DNA from: Betaproteobacteria bacterium RIFCSPLOWO2_02_FULL_63_19
Lineage (GTDB): Bacteria > Pseudomonadota > Gammaproteobacteria > Burkholderiales > SG8-39
Assembly (NCBI GenBank): GCA_001770415.1
Contig: MEQX01000028.1
Coordinates: 1 to 64,000 of the forward strand
Length of the DNA stretch: 64,000 bases
Reading direction: 5' to 3'
The notes below the pieces were generated by a model that searched no databases, was not told the origin of the DNA, and was given only the letters and a program-made list of their open reading frames with translations. Positions 37,009 through 50,603 of this stretch are shown in pieces (position 1 is the stretch's first letter; every line of letters begins with the position of its first letter). Position numbers and translations under genes: made by a program.

Positions 37009-39102
37009 TCAATCTGAGATGCCCTCCGCGCGCTGCGCGAGCGCGCCGCGTACCGCACGGCTCTCCCAACGCCGGAACAGCGATTCCCAGTTGTCCGAAT
37101 TCATTCCTTCGTGCACCAGGAACTCCGCCAAAGCCCGCAACTGGGCGCCACCGGCTCCTTCGGATCGCGACGCCAGCTGGGCGAGCACCGCCGGTGCCGG
37201 CGCGTGCGTGCCCATGTGTAGGCCCAAAATCTTCGCTCGCTCGCTCGAATCGGGAAGAGCGACACCAAGCAGGGTGCCGAAACGCCCCGGCTGCAACAGC
37301 GCATCATCAACCAGATCCAGCCGGTTGGTGGCCGCGATTGCGGCTACAGAGCCCCCGCTTGCGAGATCGTCCAGTTCAGCCAACAGCTGATGCACGACGC
37401 GTTCCGTGGTCCAGCTGCCGGTACCGCGGCCGCGCACGGGAGCCAACGCATCCAATTGATCGAAAAACACAACGCACGGTGCCAGCTCGCGCGCCAGTTT
37501 GAACACGTGACGCACCGCTTCCTCAGACTCACCGAGCCACTTGCTGAAGAGTTCCGGACCGCCCACCAGGATGAAATTTACTCCGGCCTCTTTGGCGACT
37601 GCTTTGGCGAGCATCGATTTGCCGACACCGGAAGGACCATGGATCAGCACTCCATCGCTGACTGGTGCGCCAGCCCGCAATGGCTCAACCAGCCAGGCCT
37701 GCAATTGCGTTTTCGCTTCCGAAAGTCCGCCTATCTGATCGAACCCTCGATCCGGAACCGCTACCAGCGTCGCGCGTGCAGCCGACGGGCGGCATCGACG
37801 GCGAGCCGCGATCAGATCTTCGCGTCGCACGCGAAGCTTCTCGGGATTCCATTGCGCCGGCGAACCAGTGGGCGGCCGATGCCGGCGCAAGGCATGCATA
37901 CCGGCTTCGCGGCACAGCGCCATCAAGTCGGCACCGACGAATCCCGGCGTGTCGGCAGCCAGCTGCGCCAGATACGCACGCGCCTGTTCGTCCAGCGGCA
38001 TTTCGCGCGTATGGACGTCGAGTATCTGCTGGCGTCCATCGGTTGCCGGCGGACCGATGTAAAGCTCGTAGTCGAAGCGGCCCGGGCGGCGCAATGCAAC
38101 GTCAAGCGTTTCGATGCGGTTCGTGGTTGCCAATATCACCACGCCGTCCACCTTGGTCAGTCCATCCATCAACGACAGCAACTGCGTGACCAACCGCGTG
38201 TCGGCGTGCGAGCCGCTTTCTCCACGCTTGGCCGCAATCACGTCCAGTTCGTCGATGAAAACCACCGAAGGTGCGTGGTGTACCGCCTCGCCGAATATGC
38301 GGCGAAGGTTCGCCTCGCTTTCACCGTAGCTGGTACCGACGATTTCCGGTCCGTTGATGTAATAGAACTGCGCGTCCACCTCGTTCGCAGTTGCGCGAGC
38401 GAGCAGGGTTTTACCGGTACCGGGAGGTCCGTAAAGAATGACTCCGCGCACCGGCGGAATGCCCACCTGACGATAGATGCCGGGAAATTGGAGTGGAAGC
38501 TGCACCAATTCCTTGACCATCTCGATTTCGCGGTCCAGTCCTCCCAGTTCATCGAAGGTAACCTCGAGGGCAACGTTGCCCTTGAACCCCTCCGGAGCCG
38601 CGTCGAGCACGACGTCGGTGTCATTGGTGACCACCCCCGCGCTAGGCTGCACCTCCATCACCTGAAACAGTGTGCCGGCAACGGAGTGGTGAAAATGCAG
38701 ATACATCAACGCTCCTTCCACCACTGGACTGCACCGTTCGACCAGTTCTTCCTTCAGGTGCTCCTCGATGTGATGCGCGGATGCCGTGGACAGGTCCACC
38801 GCCGGCTGCAGGCGCACTTTCTTTACAGGCCGTTCGATTTCACCGGTAATTTCCACGCGCGAGTACAACCTGGCCTGAAGCGCCTGGCGCTGAAAGCGGT
38901 CGAGCCGGATGTATCCGCTGCCGCGATCCTGTCCATTCGGCGCATCGATGCGCGCGAGAATTTCGCGTCGGAACGTCGCGATTCGAAGCAGACCGCCGGT
39001 TTCGAGCCCTTTCTCGGCCATTACTGCCGGGTCCATGCTCACGAGGGAAGCACTACTCGCCGCATATTCGCGCAGCGATGGAGCGACCATGAGTTCTATC
39101 AT
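37009..39102 (-). CDS. Cdc48/VAT-like double AAA+ ATPase with altered D2
   Basis: 697 residues from ATG 39102 (GTG 39138 would add 12). Residues about 1-165 form a Cdc48-type N-domain. D1 is complete: Walker A GPPGTGKT (225-232), Walker B VFIDELD with Glu285, and arginine fingers RRPGRF. D2 has Walker A GPSGVGKS (489-496), pore loop SKWLGESEE, but Walker B reads FFDQLD: the catalytic Glu is Gln549 (codon 37456-37458), and the first finger arginine is Gln604 (LLQPGRF). D2 should bind ATP but hydrolyse poorly. Cdc48-like unfoldases are uncommon in proteobacteria. It sits between a bicupin and a UbiD-family gene; a remodelling role for one of them is an inference. Confidence 0.85.
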   Translation of the reverse strand: MIELMVAPSLREYAASSASLVSMDPAVMAEKGLETGGLLRIATFRREILARIDAPNGQDRGSGYIRLDRFQRQALQARLYSRVEITGEIERPVKKVRLQPAVDLSTASAHHIEEHLKEELVERCSPVVEGALMYLHFHHSVAGTLFQVMEVQPSAGVVTNDTDVVLDAAPEGFKGNVALEVTFDELGGLDREIEMVKELVQLPLQFPGIYRQVGIPPVRGVILYGPPGTGKTLLARATANEVDAQFYYINGPEIVGTSYGESEANLRRIFGEAVHHAPSVVFIDELDVIAAKRGESGSHADTRLVTQLLSLMDGLTKVDGVVILATTNRIETLDVALRRPGRFDYELYIGPPATDGRQQILDVHTREMPLDEQARAYLAQLAADTPGFVGADLMALCREAGMHALRRHRPPTGSPAQWNPEKLRVRREDLIAARRRCRPSAARATLVAVPDRGFDQIGGLSEAKTQLQAWLVEPLRAGAPVSDGVLIHGPSGVGKSMLAKAVAKEAGVNFILVGGPELFSKWLGESEEAVRHVFKLARELAPCVVFFDQLDALAPVRGRGTGSWTTERVVHQLLAELDDLASGGSVAAIAATNRLDLVDDALLQPGRFGTLLGVALPDSSERAKILGLHMGTHAPAPAVLAQLASRSEGAGGAQLRALAEFLVHEGMNSDNWESLFRRWESRAVRGALAQRAEGISD

Positions 39103-39266
39103 ATCGATCTCACGCCCAAGCCAAACAATCTCGCTCACCTCGCCTTGCGCGCTCTTTCCCCATTGGGAAGTCGGTATCTCGAACCTGTCGGAACCGGGGA
39201 GATGTATTCAACGCCAGAATTTTCGTCAATGGCGTCGGCATTTCCATCATCAAAGGAGGTACTGCC

Positions 39267-40352
39267 TCAAGCCGATTGCGCCTGACGGAATTCGGGGCAG
39301 GGTTGCAGTTCCTCGAACCCCGACTGGCGGTCGACTCCTGTCGTGTGAACAAGATTGCGTTCATTGCAAATCAAGCGGACTGGCGTGGATCCGGTGTTCA
39401 CGTGGCGATAGACCACGCCATCAGGGAAAATAGGCAGAGTCATCAGGTCGCCGCCTTTCCAGACGTGGCGTACCCGATCCACCTCGGTGTATCCCTCCCC
39501 CTCGAGAATGTAGAAGAGCACGTCGCCCCCATGGCGCTGAACGCCACTGCGACTGCCCACGGGGATTTCCTGCCGGTAGAACAGATGGGTCTGGACGGCG
39601 GCGTACGCGATGCACGGGTGCAGATACCATTGCATTTTGCCATGCGCATTGAGCTCCCAGGGCAGCTCGTCGCCACGAATGATGAAAGTCGTCTGCTCGA
39701 GACGCCGGCGCTGCAGGTCGCGTAGGGCGACCAGCCGGTCGAAGAGATTCACGCCTGACAACTCGTCGGGACTGGTAACCAGTGGTACCTGTTCGCCGCT
39801 CACGGTCGCCTTCCATTCTCTGCGTACGTGACCTTCGGGGCCTCTGCGCGCCCCACCGCGCAATTCCGGTAATTCGGACAACTGGTCAATCGCGTTGGCG
39901 GTGTAGCGTGCCGTCAGGAGATCGCGGAACGCGACCCAGCGGCAGCCTTTCGACGTATCCCTGTTCCAATGCTGATGGGCTGAGCCGCCGGGTTTGATCG
40001 GCAGCAGCAGAAGGTCCCCGGCCTGCCATTCGATGAGGGCTTCATCGACCTCCGTGGCACCCTGCCCTTCGATCACATAGATGATGATTCCGCCCTGATG
40101 CTTGTGCCGGCCGGACTGATTCTTGACCCAGTGCTCGAACACGGCCCAGCTGCTGATCGCCGTTTCAGTGAACAGCGGATTCAGATAGTATTTTATGAAC
40201 CCCTGACGCGAAATCTGGTGATCCCGACTGTCGCCGCGAATCAGAAGTTCGCCGTTCTTTTGGCGATCAGCCCATTCCTGATAGTGGCGCACGATCTTCT
40301 CGTAGTTGGAGATCTGATCGGCATCGGGCTCCTTAACGCGTTCGCGCTCCAT
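39267..40352 (-). CDS. Bicupin, gentisate dioxygenase-like
   Basis: 361 residues with two cupin domains. The first (about 78-145) has GRHKHQGGIIIYVIEGQG and later HQHWN; the second (about 265-330) has RSGVQRHGGDVLFYILEGEGYTEVD and VYRHVN. Histidines in both fit metal sites. The layout resembles gentisate 1,2-dioxygenase and 1-hydroxy-2-naphthoate dioxygenase, although motif 1 of the second cupin is altered. With the UbiD-family decarboxylase downstream it suggests aromatic ring chemistry. The substrate cannot be assigned, and it could also be a non-catalytic sensor. Confidence 0.7.
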   Translation of the reverse strand: MERERVKEPDADQISNYEKIVRHYQEWADRQKNGELLIRGDSRDHQISRQGFIKYYLNPLFTETAISSWAVFEHWVKNQSGRHKHQGGIIIYVIEGQGATEVDEALIEWQAGDLLLLPIKPGGSAHQHWNRDTSKGCRWVAFRDLLTARYTANAIDQLSELPELRGGARRGPEGHVRREWKATVSGEQVPLVTSPDELSGVNLFDRLVALRDLQRRRLEQTTFIIRGDELPWELNAHGKMQWYLHPCIAYAAVQTHLFYRQEIPVGSRSGVQRHGGDVLFYILEGEGYTEVDRVRHVWKGGDLMTLPIFPDGVVYRHVNTGSTPVRLICNERNLVHTTGVDRQSGFEELQPCPEFRQAQSA

Positions 40353-40433
40353 TTATCTTCCTCAAGGCATCGTGATGTTCAGGCTTTGTCGCACCTGTCG
40401 CAGCGTCACACGACGGCAAGCGTCCGCAGCACG

Positions 40434-40450
40434 CGCATTATATATATGCG
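40434..40450 (-). promoter_or_regulatory. Palindrome and -10 box upstream of the bicupin gene
   Basis: CGCAT (40434-40438), an AT spacer, and ATGCG (40446-40450) form a palindrome. It includes TATAAT on the minus strand (40442-40437), 84 bases before the bicupin ATG. A good -35 box is not seen. It suggests a regulated promoter for the bicupin-ATPase-UbiD group. Confidence 0.35.
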
Positions 40451-40475
40451 GGTGTGATACGTGTCCGTTCGGGCC

Positions 40476-41006
40476 TCAATCATCCTGGACCTCTTGTCCT
40501 GGAAACAGCACGTCGGTAAATCCGAATTGCGAGAAATCACGAATGCGCATCGGATAGAGGATCCCGTCCAGATGGTCGCATTCGTGCTGAACGACCCGCG
40601 CATGAAAGCCTTCGACTGTGCGTTCGATTCGCTCTCCGCGTGCGTCGAACCCCGAATAGCGCAGGCGCCGAAAGCGCGGCACCACTCCCCTTAGCCCGGG
40701 GACGGAAAGGCAGCCCTCCCAACCGTCCTCGATCTCGTCCCCGATCGGATCGAGCACCGGATTGATCAGCACCGTGTCTGGCACCTCCTCGGCATCAGGG
40801 TAGCGCGGGTTGGCGTGCACACCGAAGATGACAACCCGCAACAGGACTCCGATTTGCGGTGCGGCGAGCCCCGCCCCGTTCAGGTGCTGCATCGTTTCGC
40901 GCATGTCCTCTATCAGAGCGTGCAGATCCGGCGTGTCGAACGTTTCCACAAGCCGCGACACCTGCACAAGGCGCGGGTCACCCATGCGCAGCACTTCGCG
41001 GATCAT
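40476..41006 (-). CDS. def: Peptide deformylase
   Basis: 176 residues. Removes the formyl group from nascent peptides. All three motifs are visible: [16 protein letters not shown] and the metal motif QHECDHLDG. The ATG overlaps the end of the phosphorylase gene upstream, so it belongs to the hpt-mtnP-def group and not, apparently, to the UbiD cluster 120 bases downstream. Confidence 0.96.
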   Translation of the reverse strand: MIREVLRMGDPRLVQVSRLVETFDTPDLHALIEDMRETMQHLNGAGLAAPQIGVLLRVVIFGVHANPRYPDAEEVPDTVLINPVLDPIGDEIEDGWEGCLSVPGLRGVVPRFRRLRYSGFDARGERIERTVEGFHARVVQHECDHLDGILYPMRIRDFSQFGFTDVLFPGQEVQDD

Positions 41007-41740
41007 GAACTGGCCACCAGCGTTTGGATAATGTGCAGTACTCGCGTCATCGAATGGTGCAGGACATCATCGATGCGTTCCACCTTGATGCCGTCGCGGC
41101 TGTCGCCACGCCCGGCGGCAAAATTGACGACGATGGCAATTGCCGCGTACGCGAGGCCGAGCTCGCGTGCCAGAACCGCCTCGGGCATTCCTGTCATGCC
41201 GACGACATCCGCTCCGTCGCGCTCGAGCCTGTCGACCTCCGCAGCCGTCTCCAGCCGCGGTCCCTGGGTCGTCGCGTAGACGGCCCGAGCGCGGACCGTT
41301 TCTCCGCAGTCGGCCGCCGCCGCGAGCAATTGCGCACGCAGCTCGGGCGTATAGGGCTCGGTAAAATCGACATGGGTGACCGGGGCATCGCCTTCGAAGT
41401 AGGTGCTCTTGCGTCCCCATGTGTAGTCGATGATCTGGTTGGGGACGACGATAGTTCCCGGCTTCAGGTCGGAACTGATGCCTCCCACCGACGCCACGGA
41501 AACGATCGTAGTTGCCTTACGTTCACGCATCGCCCACAGATTTGCGCGGTAGTTGACTTCGTGCGGTGCGATCCTGTGGCCATCACCGTGTCGGGCGAGA
41601 AACATGACCGAACGGCCGAAAAAATTTCCCAGAGTGAGCGGGCCTGACGGAGCACCGTACGGTGTGTGCACCGCCTCGCGCCGGGTTACGTCCAGACCCG
41701 GGAGTCCCGACAAGCCGCTGCCGCCGATGATTGCCAGCAT
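41003..41740 (-). CDS. mtnP: 5'-methylthioadenosine/methylthioinosine phosphorylase
   Basis: 245 residues. Purine-nucleoside-phosphorylase fold: [54 protein letters not shown] and [21 protein letters not shown]. It phosphorolyses MTA, or MTI as in Pseudomonas where the MTIP branch lies in the same family; sequence alone does not separate them. ATG 41740 overlaps the hpt stop (ATGA). Placement with hpt fits purine salvage. Confidence 0.88.
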   Translation of the reverse strand: MLAIIGGSGLSGLPGLDVTRREAVHTPYGAPSGPLTLGNFFGRSVMFLARHGDGHRIAPHEVNYRANLWAMRERKATTIVSVASVGGISSDLKPGTIVVPNQIIDYTWGRKSTYFEGDAPVTHVDFTEPYTPELRAQLLAAAADCGETVRARAVYATTQGPRLETAAEVDRLERDGADVVGMTGMPEAVLARELGLAYAAIAIVVNFAAGRGDSRDGIKVERIDDVLHHSMTRVLHIIQTLVASS

Positions 41741-42285
41741 CACGGCTCCTTCATCGCATAGATCGCAGGCAGATTGCGCCAAGCCCCCGAAATGTCCATG
41801 CCACAGCCGAATACATAGCGGTTTGGCAGCTTCAGGCCGACGAAATCCGCCCTGAGCGGCTTGGGACTGCCGGTTTCCTTTTCGGTAAGCACCGCGCAAT
41901 AAACGGAATCCGCCCCACGGTCGAGCAGGCGCTTGCGCACCGCTGCCAGCGTATCTCCAACGTCCAAGATGTCGTCAAGCACCAGTACTGTACGACCATC
42001 GAGCGAATGGGTCGGTTCGGCTCTCCAGCGCAGCTCGCCGCCCCGCGTCGCATCTCCGTATCGTGAAACATGGACGTAATCAAGTTCCAGGGGAAATCCA
42101 AGCAGCGGCAGGATCTGGCCGGCCAGATAGACTCCCCCATGCATGACGACGACCAGCAGCGGATTACGCTCGCCGAGCACGCTGGTGATTTCGGCAGCCA
42201 TGCGACAGATCGCCGCTTCCACTTCGGTGGCGTCGCATATCGACTCGGCCTGCTCGAGTACCTGTCTTGCTTGCTCGGGGGTCAT
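41740..42285 (-). CDS. hpt: Hypoxanthine-guanine phosphoribosyltransferase
   Basis: 181 residues. The PRPP-binding motif TVLVLDDILDVGDTL and the LVVVMHGGVYLAG segment identify the type I phosphoribosyltransferase, and YVFGCGMDISGAWRNLPAIY is typical of HGPRT C-termini. Together with the coupled MTA/MTI phosphorylase it would recover purine bases. Confidence 0.92.
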   Translation of the reverse strand: MTPEQARQVLEQAESICDATEVEAAICRMAAEITSVLGERNPLLVVVMHGGVYLAGQILPLLGFPLELDYVHVSRYGDATRGGELRWRAEPTHSLDGRTVLVLDDILDVGDTLAAVRKRLLDRGADSVYCAVLTEKETGSPKPLRADFVGLKLPNRYVFGCGMDISGAWRNLPAIYAMKEP

Positions 42286-42318
42286 GAAGGCTGTTCGACG
42301 CAGTCGCGGGCCGTTTGA

Positions 42319-43203
42319 TCAGCGCCAGGCGACGGCGCAAAATTCCCGCAGATAAGCCTCGAACGACGGCCCGACTTCCGGGTGCTTGCGCCCGAACGCC
42401 ACCATCGCCTGCAGATAGCCAAGTTTCGAGCCGCAGTCGTATCGCGTTCCCTGAAACCGGCAGGCCAGCACCCTTTCTTCGGTGAGCAGGGTCGCGATCG
42501 CGTCGGTGAGTTGAATTTCGCCGCCAGCACCGGGCGTCACTCGCTCAAGGTGATAGAAAATGCGCGGCGTGAGCACGTAGCGGCCCACGACAGCCAGATT
42601 GGAAGGTGCTACTTCCGGTTCGGGCTTTTCGACGATAGCGCTGATCCGCTCGACACCTTCCTTCTCAGGCTCGAAGCTGACTATGCCGTATTGCCGCGAT
42701 TGCTCGCGAGGAATTTCCTCCACGCCGAGCACCGAGCAGCCATGCTGCTCGAACATGGTCGTCATCTGTCGCACGACGGGCGGTTCGCCATCGATCAGGT
42801 CATCGGCCAGGATGACTGCGAAAGGCTCGTCGTCGACCACGGGCTTCGCGCACAATACAGCGTGCCCGAGTCCGAGGGGCTCAGCCTGGCGAATGTAGAT
42901 GCAGTTGACTTCGCGCGGAATGATCGATTGCACGAGTTCCAGCAGCTCGGTCTTGCCGCGCGCGGCGAGTTCGGACTCGACCTCATAGGCCTTGTCGAAA
43001 TGGTCTTCGATGGCGCGCTTGTTGCGTCCCGTGATAAAGATCATGTCTGTGATGCCTGCACTGACAGCTTCTTCCACCGCATACTGGATCAGTGGTTTGT
43101 CGACGACCGGCATCATTTCCTTGGGACTGGCCTTGGTTGCGGGAAGGAAGCGGCTTCCCATACCGGCCACCGGGAACACCGCCTTGGTAAGTTTCGCCTT
43201 CAT
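42319..43203 (-). CDS. galU: UTP-glucose-1-phosphate uridylyltransferase
   Basis: 294 residues. Makes UDP-glucose for envelope glycans. [39 protein letters not shown] contains the nucleotide-binding signature, and [18 protein letters not shown] and [21 protein letters not shown] follow in order. It lies 16 bases after ligA. Confidence 0.96.
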   Translation of the reverse strand: MKAKLTKAVFPVAGMGSRFLPATKASPKEMMPVVDKPLIQYAVEEAVSAGITDMIFITGRNKRAIEDHFDKAYEVESELAARGKTELLELVQSIIPREVNCIYIRQAEPLGLGHAVLCAKPVVDDEPFAVILADDLIDGEPPVVRQMTTMFEQHGCSVLGVEEIPREQSRQYGIVSFEPEKEGVERISAIVEKPEPEVAPSNLAVVGRYVLTPRIFYHLERVTPGAGGEIQLTDAIATLLTEERVLACRFQGTRYDCGSKLGYLQAMVAFGRKHPEVGPSFEAYLREFCAVAWR

Positions 43204-43219
43204 GGGTCCCTCCGGCTCG

Positions 43220-46430
<3,211 letters not shown>

Positions 46431-46434
<4 letters not shown>

Positions 46435-49400
46435 GCCGCCTCCTCCTCCGTGAGTTTCAGTGCTTCCTCAATGTCAACCGCGACGACTCGGGAAACGCCC
46501 TGCTCCTGCATGGTGACGCCGATAAGTTGCCCAGCCATCTCCATGGTGAGCTTGTTATGGCTGATAAACACGAACTGCGTCTGCTGCGACATCTTGCGCA
46601 CGAGTTCGCAGAATCGCTCGGTGTTGGTGTCATCCAATGGCGCATCGACTTCGTCGAGCAGGCAGAACGGTGCCGGATTCAGCTGGAACATCGAAAATAT
46701 CAGCGCAATCGCAGCGAGCGCTTTTTCGCCCCCGGAGAGCAGGTGTATGGTCGTGTTCTTCTTCCCTGGCGGTCGCGCCATGACCTGAACTCCAGCATCG
46801 AGTATTTCTTCCCCTGTCATGATAAGGCGTGCATCCCCGCCGCCGAATAGCGCCGGGAACAGGCGGCTGAAGTGCTCGTTGACCGCGTCAAACGTCGACC
46901 TGAGCAGTTCCCTCGTTTCCCTGTCGATCTTCCGAATCGCGCTGTCCAGCGTCTGAAGCGCTTCAGCGAGGTCTGCGGCCTGCGCGTCAAGAAACTGCTT
47001 GCGTTCCTGGCTGGTGACCAATTCGTCAAGCGCTGCCATGTTGATCGCACCCAGTTCGGCGATGGCATTGGCCAGGCGGGTAATTTCGCCCTGAAGTGCG
47101 GCCGCCTTCTGCCCTTCCCTCAACATTGCCTCCAGCGCATCTTCGTCGGTTCCGGCTTCCGCCAATTGCTCCGAGAACTGCTCGCAGTTGATTCGTGCTG
47201 CCTGTTCCTTCAGGCGCAGTTCTCCAATTCGGTCCCGAAGCGGCTGCAGTTTCCGCTCTGTTGTCGCGCGAGCTTCCTCCTGGGCCCGCACCTGGTTCGC
47301 CGTATCGTCCTGGCGGGCGCGCGCGGCCGAAAGTGCCTGCTCACAGCTCAGACGGGACTGCAGCGCCTGCTGCAGTGACTTCCGCAAGCCCTCATCGTGC
47401 AGGTCCGCGAGTTCACGGGAAATTCCGTCAATTTGCTCGATCCCAGCTCGTGACTGATCGAGAAGCGACTGCAACGACCGTTCTATCTCGCCGATCTTGT
47501 TCGTGCACTCCTTTTCGGCATACACGGTCTCCTGCACTTCGCGCTCGGCCTGCTGCAACGCCCGGCGCTGCGCTTCGAGGGCCTGGCCGGTCGCGTCGTG
47601 TGCAGCCTTGATATGCGCGAGCTGCTCATCCAGCACCGCCATCGCGAGGCGCTGATCTTCGAGGCGTGTCTGCGAAGCGCTGCGGGCGGATTCTTCGCTT
47701 TCCATCTGCTGACCGATTTCCTCAAGCTCGCGTTCAATTTGCTGGTTACGTGCCGCATAGCGCTCCTGGCCTTGGGTCAGCTTTACGTGCTCGAGTTGGC
47801 GTTCATGATGGCGTTGTCGCAGCGCGGCGCCCGCAGCCCGCAGCGCGCTGAGCCCTTCGTCGTGTTCGGCGAGCGCTTGCTCGAGACTTTCCAGCTCGCG
47901 CCTCGCCCGGTCGATGCTCTCGACAAGGCCCCGCGCCTCTCCGGCAAGGAACTCGATTTCGCGCTGGCGCGCGAGGATGCCGGTATCGGATGGGTCAGCA
48001 GCATGAAAACTGACGCCATGGCACGCAAACTGATGCCCGTCACGGTTAACCAGGAGTACACGCGGATGCAGTTGCTGGCGCAACGAATACGCCGGCACTC
48101 CCTCGACGGCGAAACAGTCGTGCAGCCAGGAGGCCAGCACAGCACCTGCGCCGGACCCGGTTGGCGTTACCAGTTCCGCCAGGGCGCGCAGCCCGTACTC
48201 CTGCAATAGGGGGCCGGCCGGCCCCGCCGTAAACGCGCTGACCTTGGCAGGGGGCGGATCGTCGATCAGGCGCTGCAGCGCTTCCTCATCTTCAATCTGC
48301 AGCGCGTGCAGTTTTTCTCGCAGCACCGATTCGACAGCCGACTCCCAGCCTGGTTCGACCCGGATCGTCTGCCAAAGCCTGGCATGCGCACCCAATTGGT
48401 GCCTATCGATCCAATCGTTTATCTGACCGTTCTCTTCCACGCGACCTTGGATCTGCTGCAGCGTCAGCAGCTTCGCGTCAATTGCCGAAAGCTCGCGTTC
48501 GAGTGTCTGTACACGGTCCTGTGCGGCTGCGCGGCCCGATTCAACGCCGTCTCGCGCGCTCTCGACCTGGGCCAGGACTTCGCTCTGGCGGTGCAACTCG
48601 CGATCGCTGCGCGCGAGGTCACGATCGACTTGTTCGATCTGGGCGGGATCCGGAGCAAGCAATTCTGCCCGCTCGGCAAACAGGCGCTCCTGGCGGGTCG
48701 TCAGTCCCTGCAGCACACGTTCGGCGTGCGCAAGATGCGTCTCTTCGAGCTGGATTGCGCGCTCGGTCCCGGCAATGGCCTCGTGCTGTTGGGCCAGGCG
48801 CATCTGTGCATCGCTGTGGACCCGTTCGGACTCCGGAAGCCGTTGTGCTTCCTCGCCTAGTTGCACAGCCGCAGCCGCGCCGCGCTCGCGCGCCTGTACC
48901 GTGCGTGTCTGCCACATGGTGGCAGCGTCGCGAAGTTCTGCTTGCTGTCGCGATCCCGCTTCCTGCTGCGCCCGCAAATGCGTCAGTTGCGACTCCAGGC
49001 GCTGGCGCGTTTCGGTTACATACCGGATCTCTGCCTCCAAGCGGGACGCCTCGGCGTTTGCGCTGTAGAGGGCTCCTTGAGCTGCGCCGAGCGCATCGCC
49101 GCTGGCATAGTGTTCGACGCGCGCTTTCTCGAGCTGGTTTTCAATTTCGCGCAGCCGGGCTGTTTCAGCCTCCAGTTCCGTTTCCGTGCGCGCGATATCA
49201 CGCGAATGGCGTTCGGCCTCTGCCTTCGCCTCGTTTCGACGCAGTAGCCACAGCAAACTCTGCTTCTTTAGACGCTCTGCGTTCAATTCGTTGAACTTTC
49301 GCGCCACTTCCGCCTGTTTCTCGAGTTTGTCGATCTGGATTCCGAGTTCCAGCCTGATGTCGTCGACCCGCGCCAGGTTCTCCCGGGTGTCCGCAAGCCG

Positions 49401-49946
49401 GTGTTCGGTTTCGCGCCGCCGCTCCTTGTATTTCGATATGCCGGCGGCTTCCTCCAGAAATACCCGCAGATCCTCGGGTTTGGCCTCGATGATGCGCGAA
49501 ATCATTCCCTGCTCGATGATCGCGTAGGCCCGCGGTCCCAGTCCTGTGCCGAGAAAGATGTCGTGCACGTCGCGGCGGCGTACGTGGGTGTTGTTGATGA
49601 AATATGAGGATTCGCCGTCGCGCTGCAGCACGCGCTTTACCGAGATCTCAGCGTACTGCGACCACTGGCCGACTGCTTTGCCCATGCTGTTGTCGAAGAC
49701 CAACTCGACGCTCGCTCTGGCTACCGGATTTCGTAGCGAGGTACCGTTAAATATAACGTCCTGCATCGAGTCACCGCGAAGGGCTGAAGCCCGGGATTCG
49801 CCAAGCACCCAACGCACCGCGTCGATGATGTTCGATTTTCCGCAGCCGTTGGGCCCCACTACGCCTACCAGGCGACCGGGTACGCTGATCGACGTCGGGT
49901 CGACGAACGATTTGAATCCGGAGAGCTTTAAATGGGTGAGGCGCAC
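46431..49946 (-). CDS. smc: Chromosome segregation protein SMC
   Basis: 1171 residues. Walker A VVGPNGCGKSNIIDAVRWVLGES (32-39 core), long coiled coils around a hinge near residues 510-640, the signature LLSGGEKALAAIALIFS and Walker B FCLLDEVDAPLDD. It organises and segregates chromosomes. The start is GTG 49946. A terminator-like hairpin lies 19 bases upstream of it. The smc-zipA-ligA order is common in betaproteobacteria. Confidence 0.97.
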
Positions 49947-49964
49947 GTTCCAACGCGTCTATAC

Positions 49965-49988
49965 AAAAAGAAAACCGGCGGGCGCCGG
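49965..49988 (-). terminator. Terminator-like hairpin in the smc leader
   Basis: On the minus strand CCGGC/GCCGG (49988-49984 with 49979-49975) with a 4-base loop is followed by TTTTCTTTTT. It ends 18 bases before the smc GTG. A minus-strand TATTAT at 50026-50021 could start a leader through it. It is either an attenuator or a block to antisense transcripts. Confidence 0.6.
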
Positions 49989-50054
49989 AACAGGATAACG
50001 AACAGCAAGCTGTCTTGCCTATAATATCATTTTCACCGCTGGGCTCGGGTCGCC

Positions 50055-50474
50055 ATGCCAAGCAAGCCGAAGACGAATTTGGACACTTTCCCGAACCCGA
50101 ATCCGGGGCGCGACTATCTGATTCACATGCAGATTCCGGAATTTACCTGCCTGTGTCCGATAACCGGGCAGCCGGACTTCGCGACAATTACGCTCGATTA
50201 CGTCGCCGACCGGCGATGCGTTGAACTCAAGAGTCTGAAACTCTATATCTGGTCCTATCGCAATCGGGGAGCATTCCACGAGGCGGTTACCAACAAGGTT
50301 CTCGACGATCTTGTGCGGGCGATCGCACCACGATTCATGCGCGTCAAGGCGAGGTTCTTCGTTCGCGGTGGCATTTTCACCACTGTCGTGGCCGAGCATC
50401 GAAAACGGGCTTGGAAACCTGTCCCTTTGATCGCGTTGCCACTGGACGAAGAGGCGTCCAGCACTGGAGACTGA
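50055..50474 (+). CDS. queF: preQ0 reductase QueF (unimodular)
   Basis: 139 residues, the short type. NADPH-dependent nitrile reduction of preQ0 to preQ1 in queuosine synthesis. The catalytic Cys34 lies in CPITGQPD with Asp41, and the QueF motif [21 protein letters not shown] contains the substrate-binding Glu57, His75 and Glu76. A TATAAT at 50020-50025 may be its -10 box. No preQ1 aptamer was recognised upstream. Confidence 0.95.
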   Translation: MPSKPKTNLDTFPNPNPGRDYLIHMQIPEFTCLCPITGQPDFATITLDYVADRRCVELKSLKLYIWSYRNRGAFHEAVTNKVLDDLVRAIAPRFMRVKARFFVRGGIFTTVVAEHRKRAWKPVPLIALPLDEEASSTGD

Positions 50475-50603
50475 CCGATAGGCAGGTACGTCCCGCCGCG
50501 CGTGCGCCGAATGCCAAGCCCGCGACAATTTGGATATCGGGCCACATAGTGACGGTGCGACGCTATAATCCGCGCCTCTGCGACATTTCCGACGTCGAGA
50601 CGA

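Noticed and set aside
35644-37017. 457-codon open frame on the plus strand
   Set aside because: Mirror of the UbiD-family gene with no recognisable protein pattern.
37390-39285. 631-codon open frame on the plus strand
   Set aside because: Entirely opposite the Cdc48-like ATPase gene, rich in Arg/His/Gln without domains; a shadow frame.
49989-50054. preQ1 riboswitch before queF
   Set aside because: No H-type pseudoknot with an A-rich tail was found; only a -10-like box and unstructured leader.
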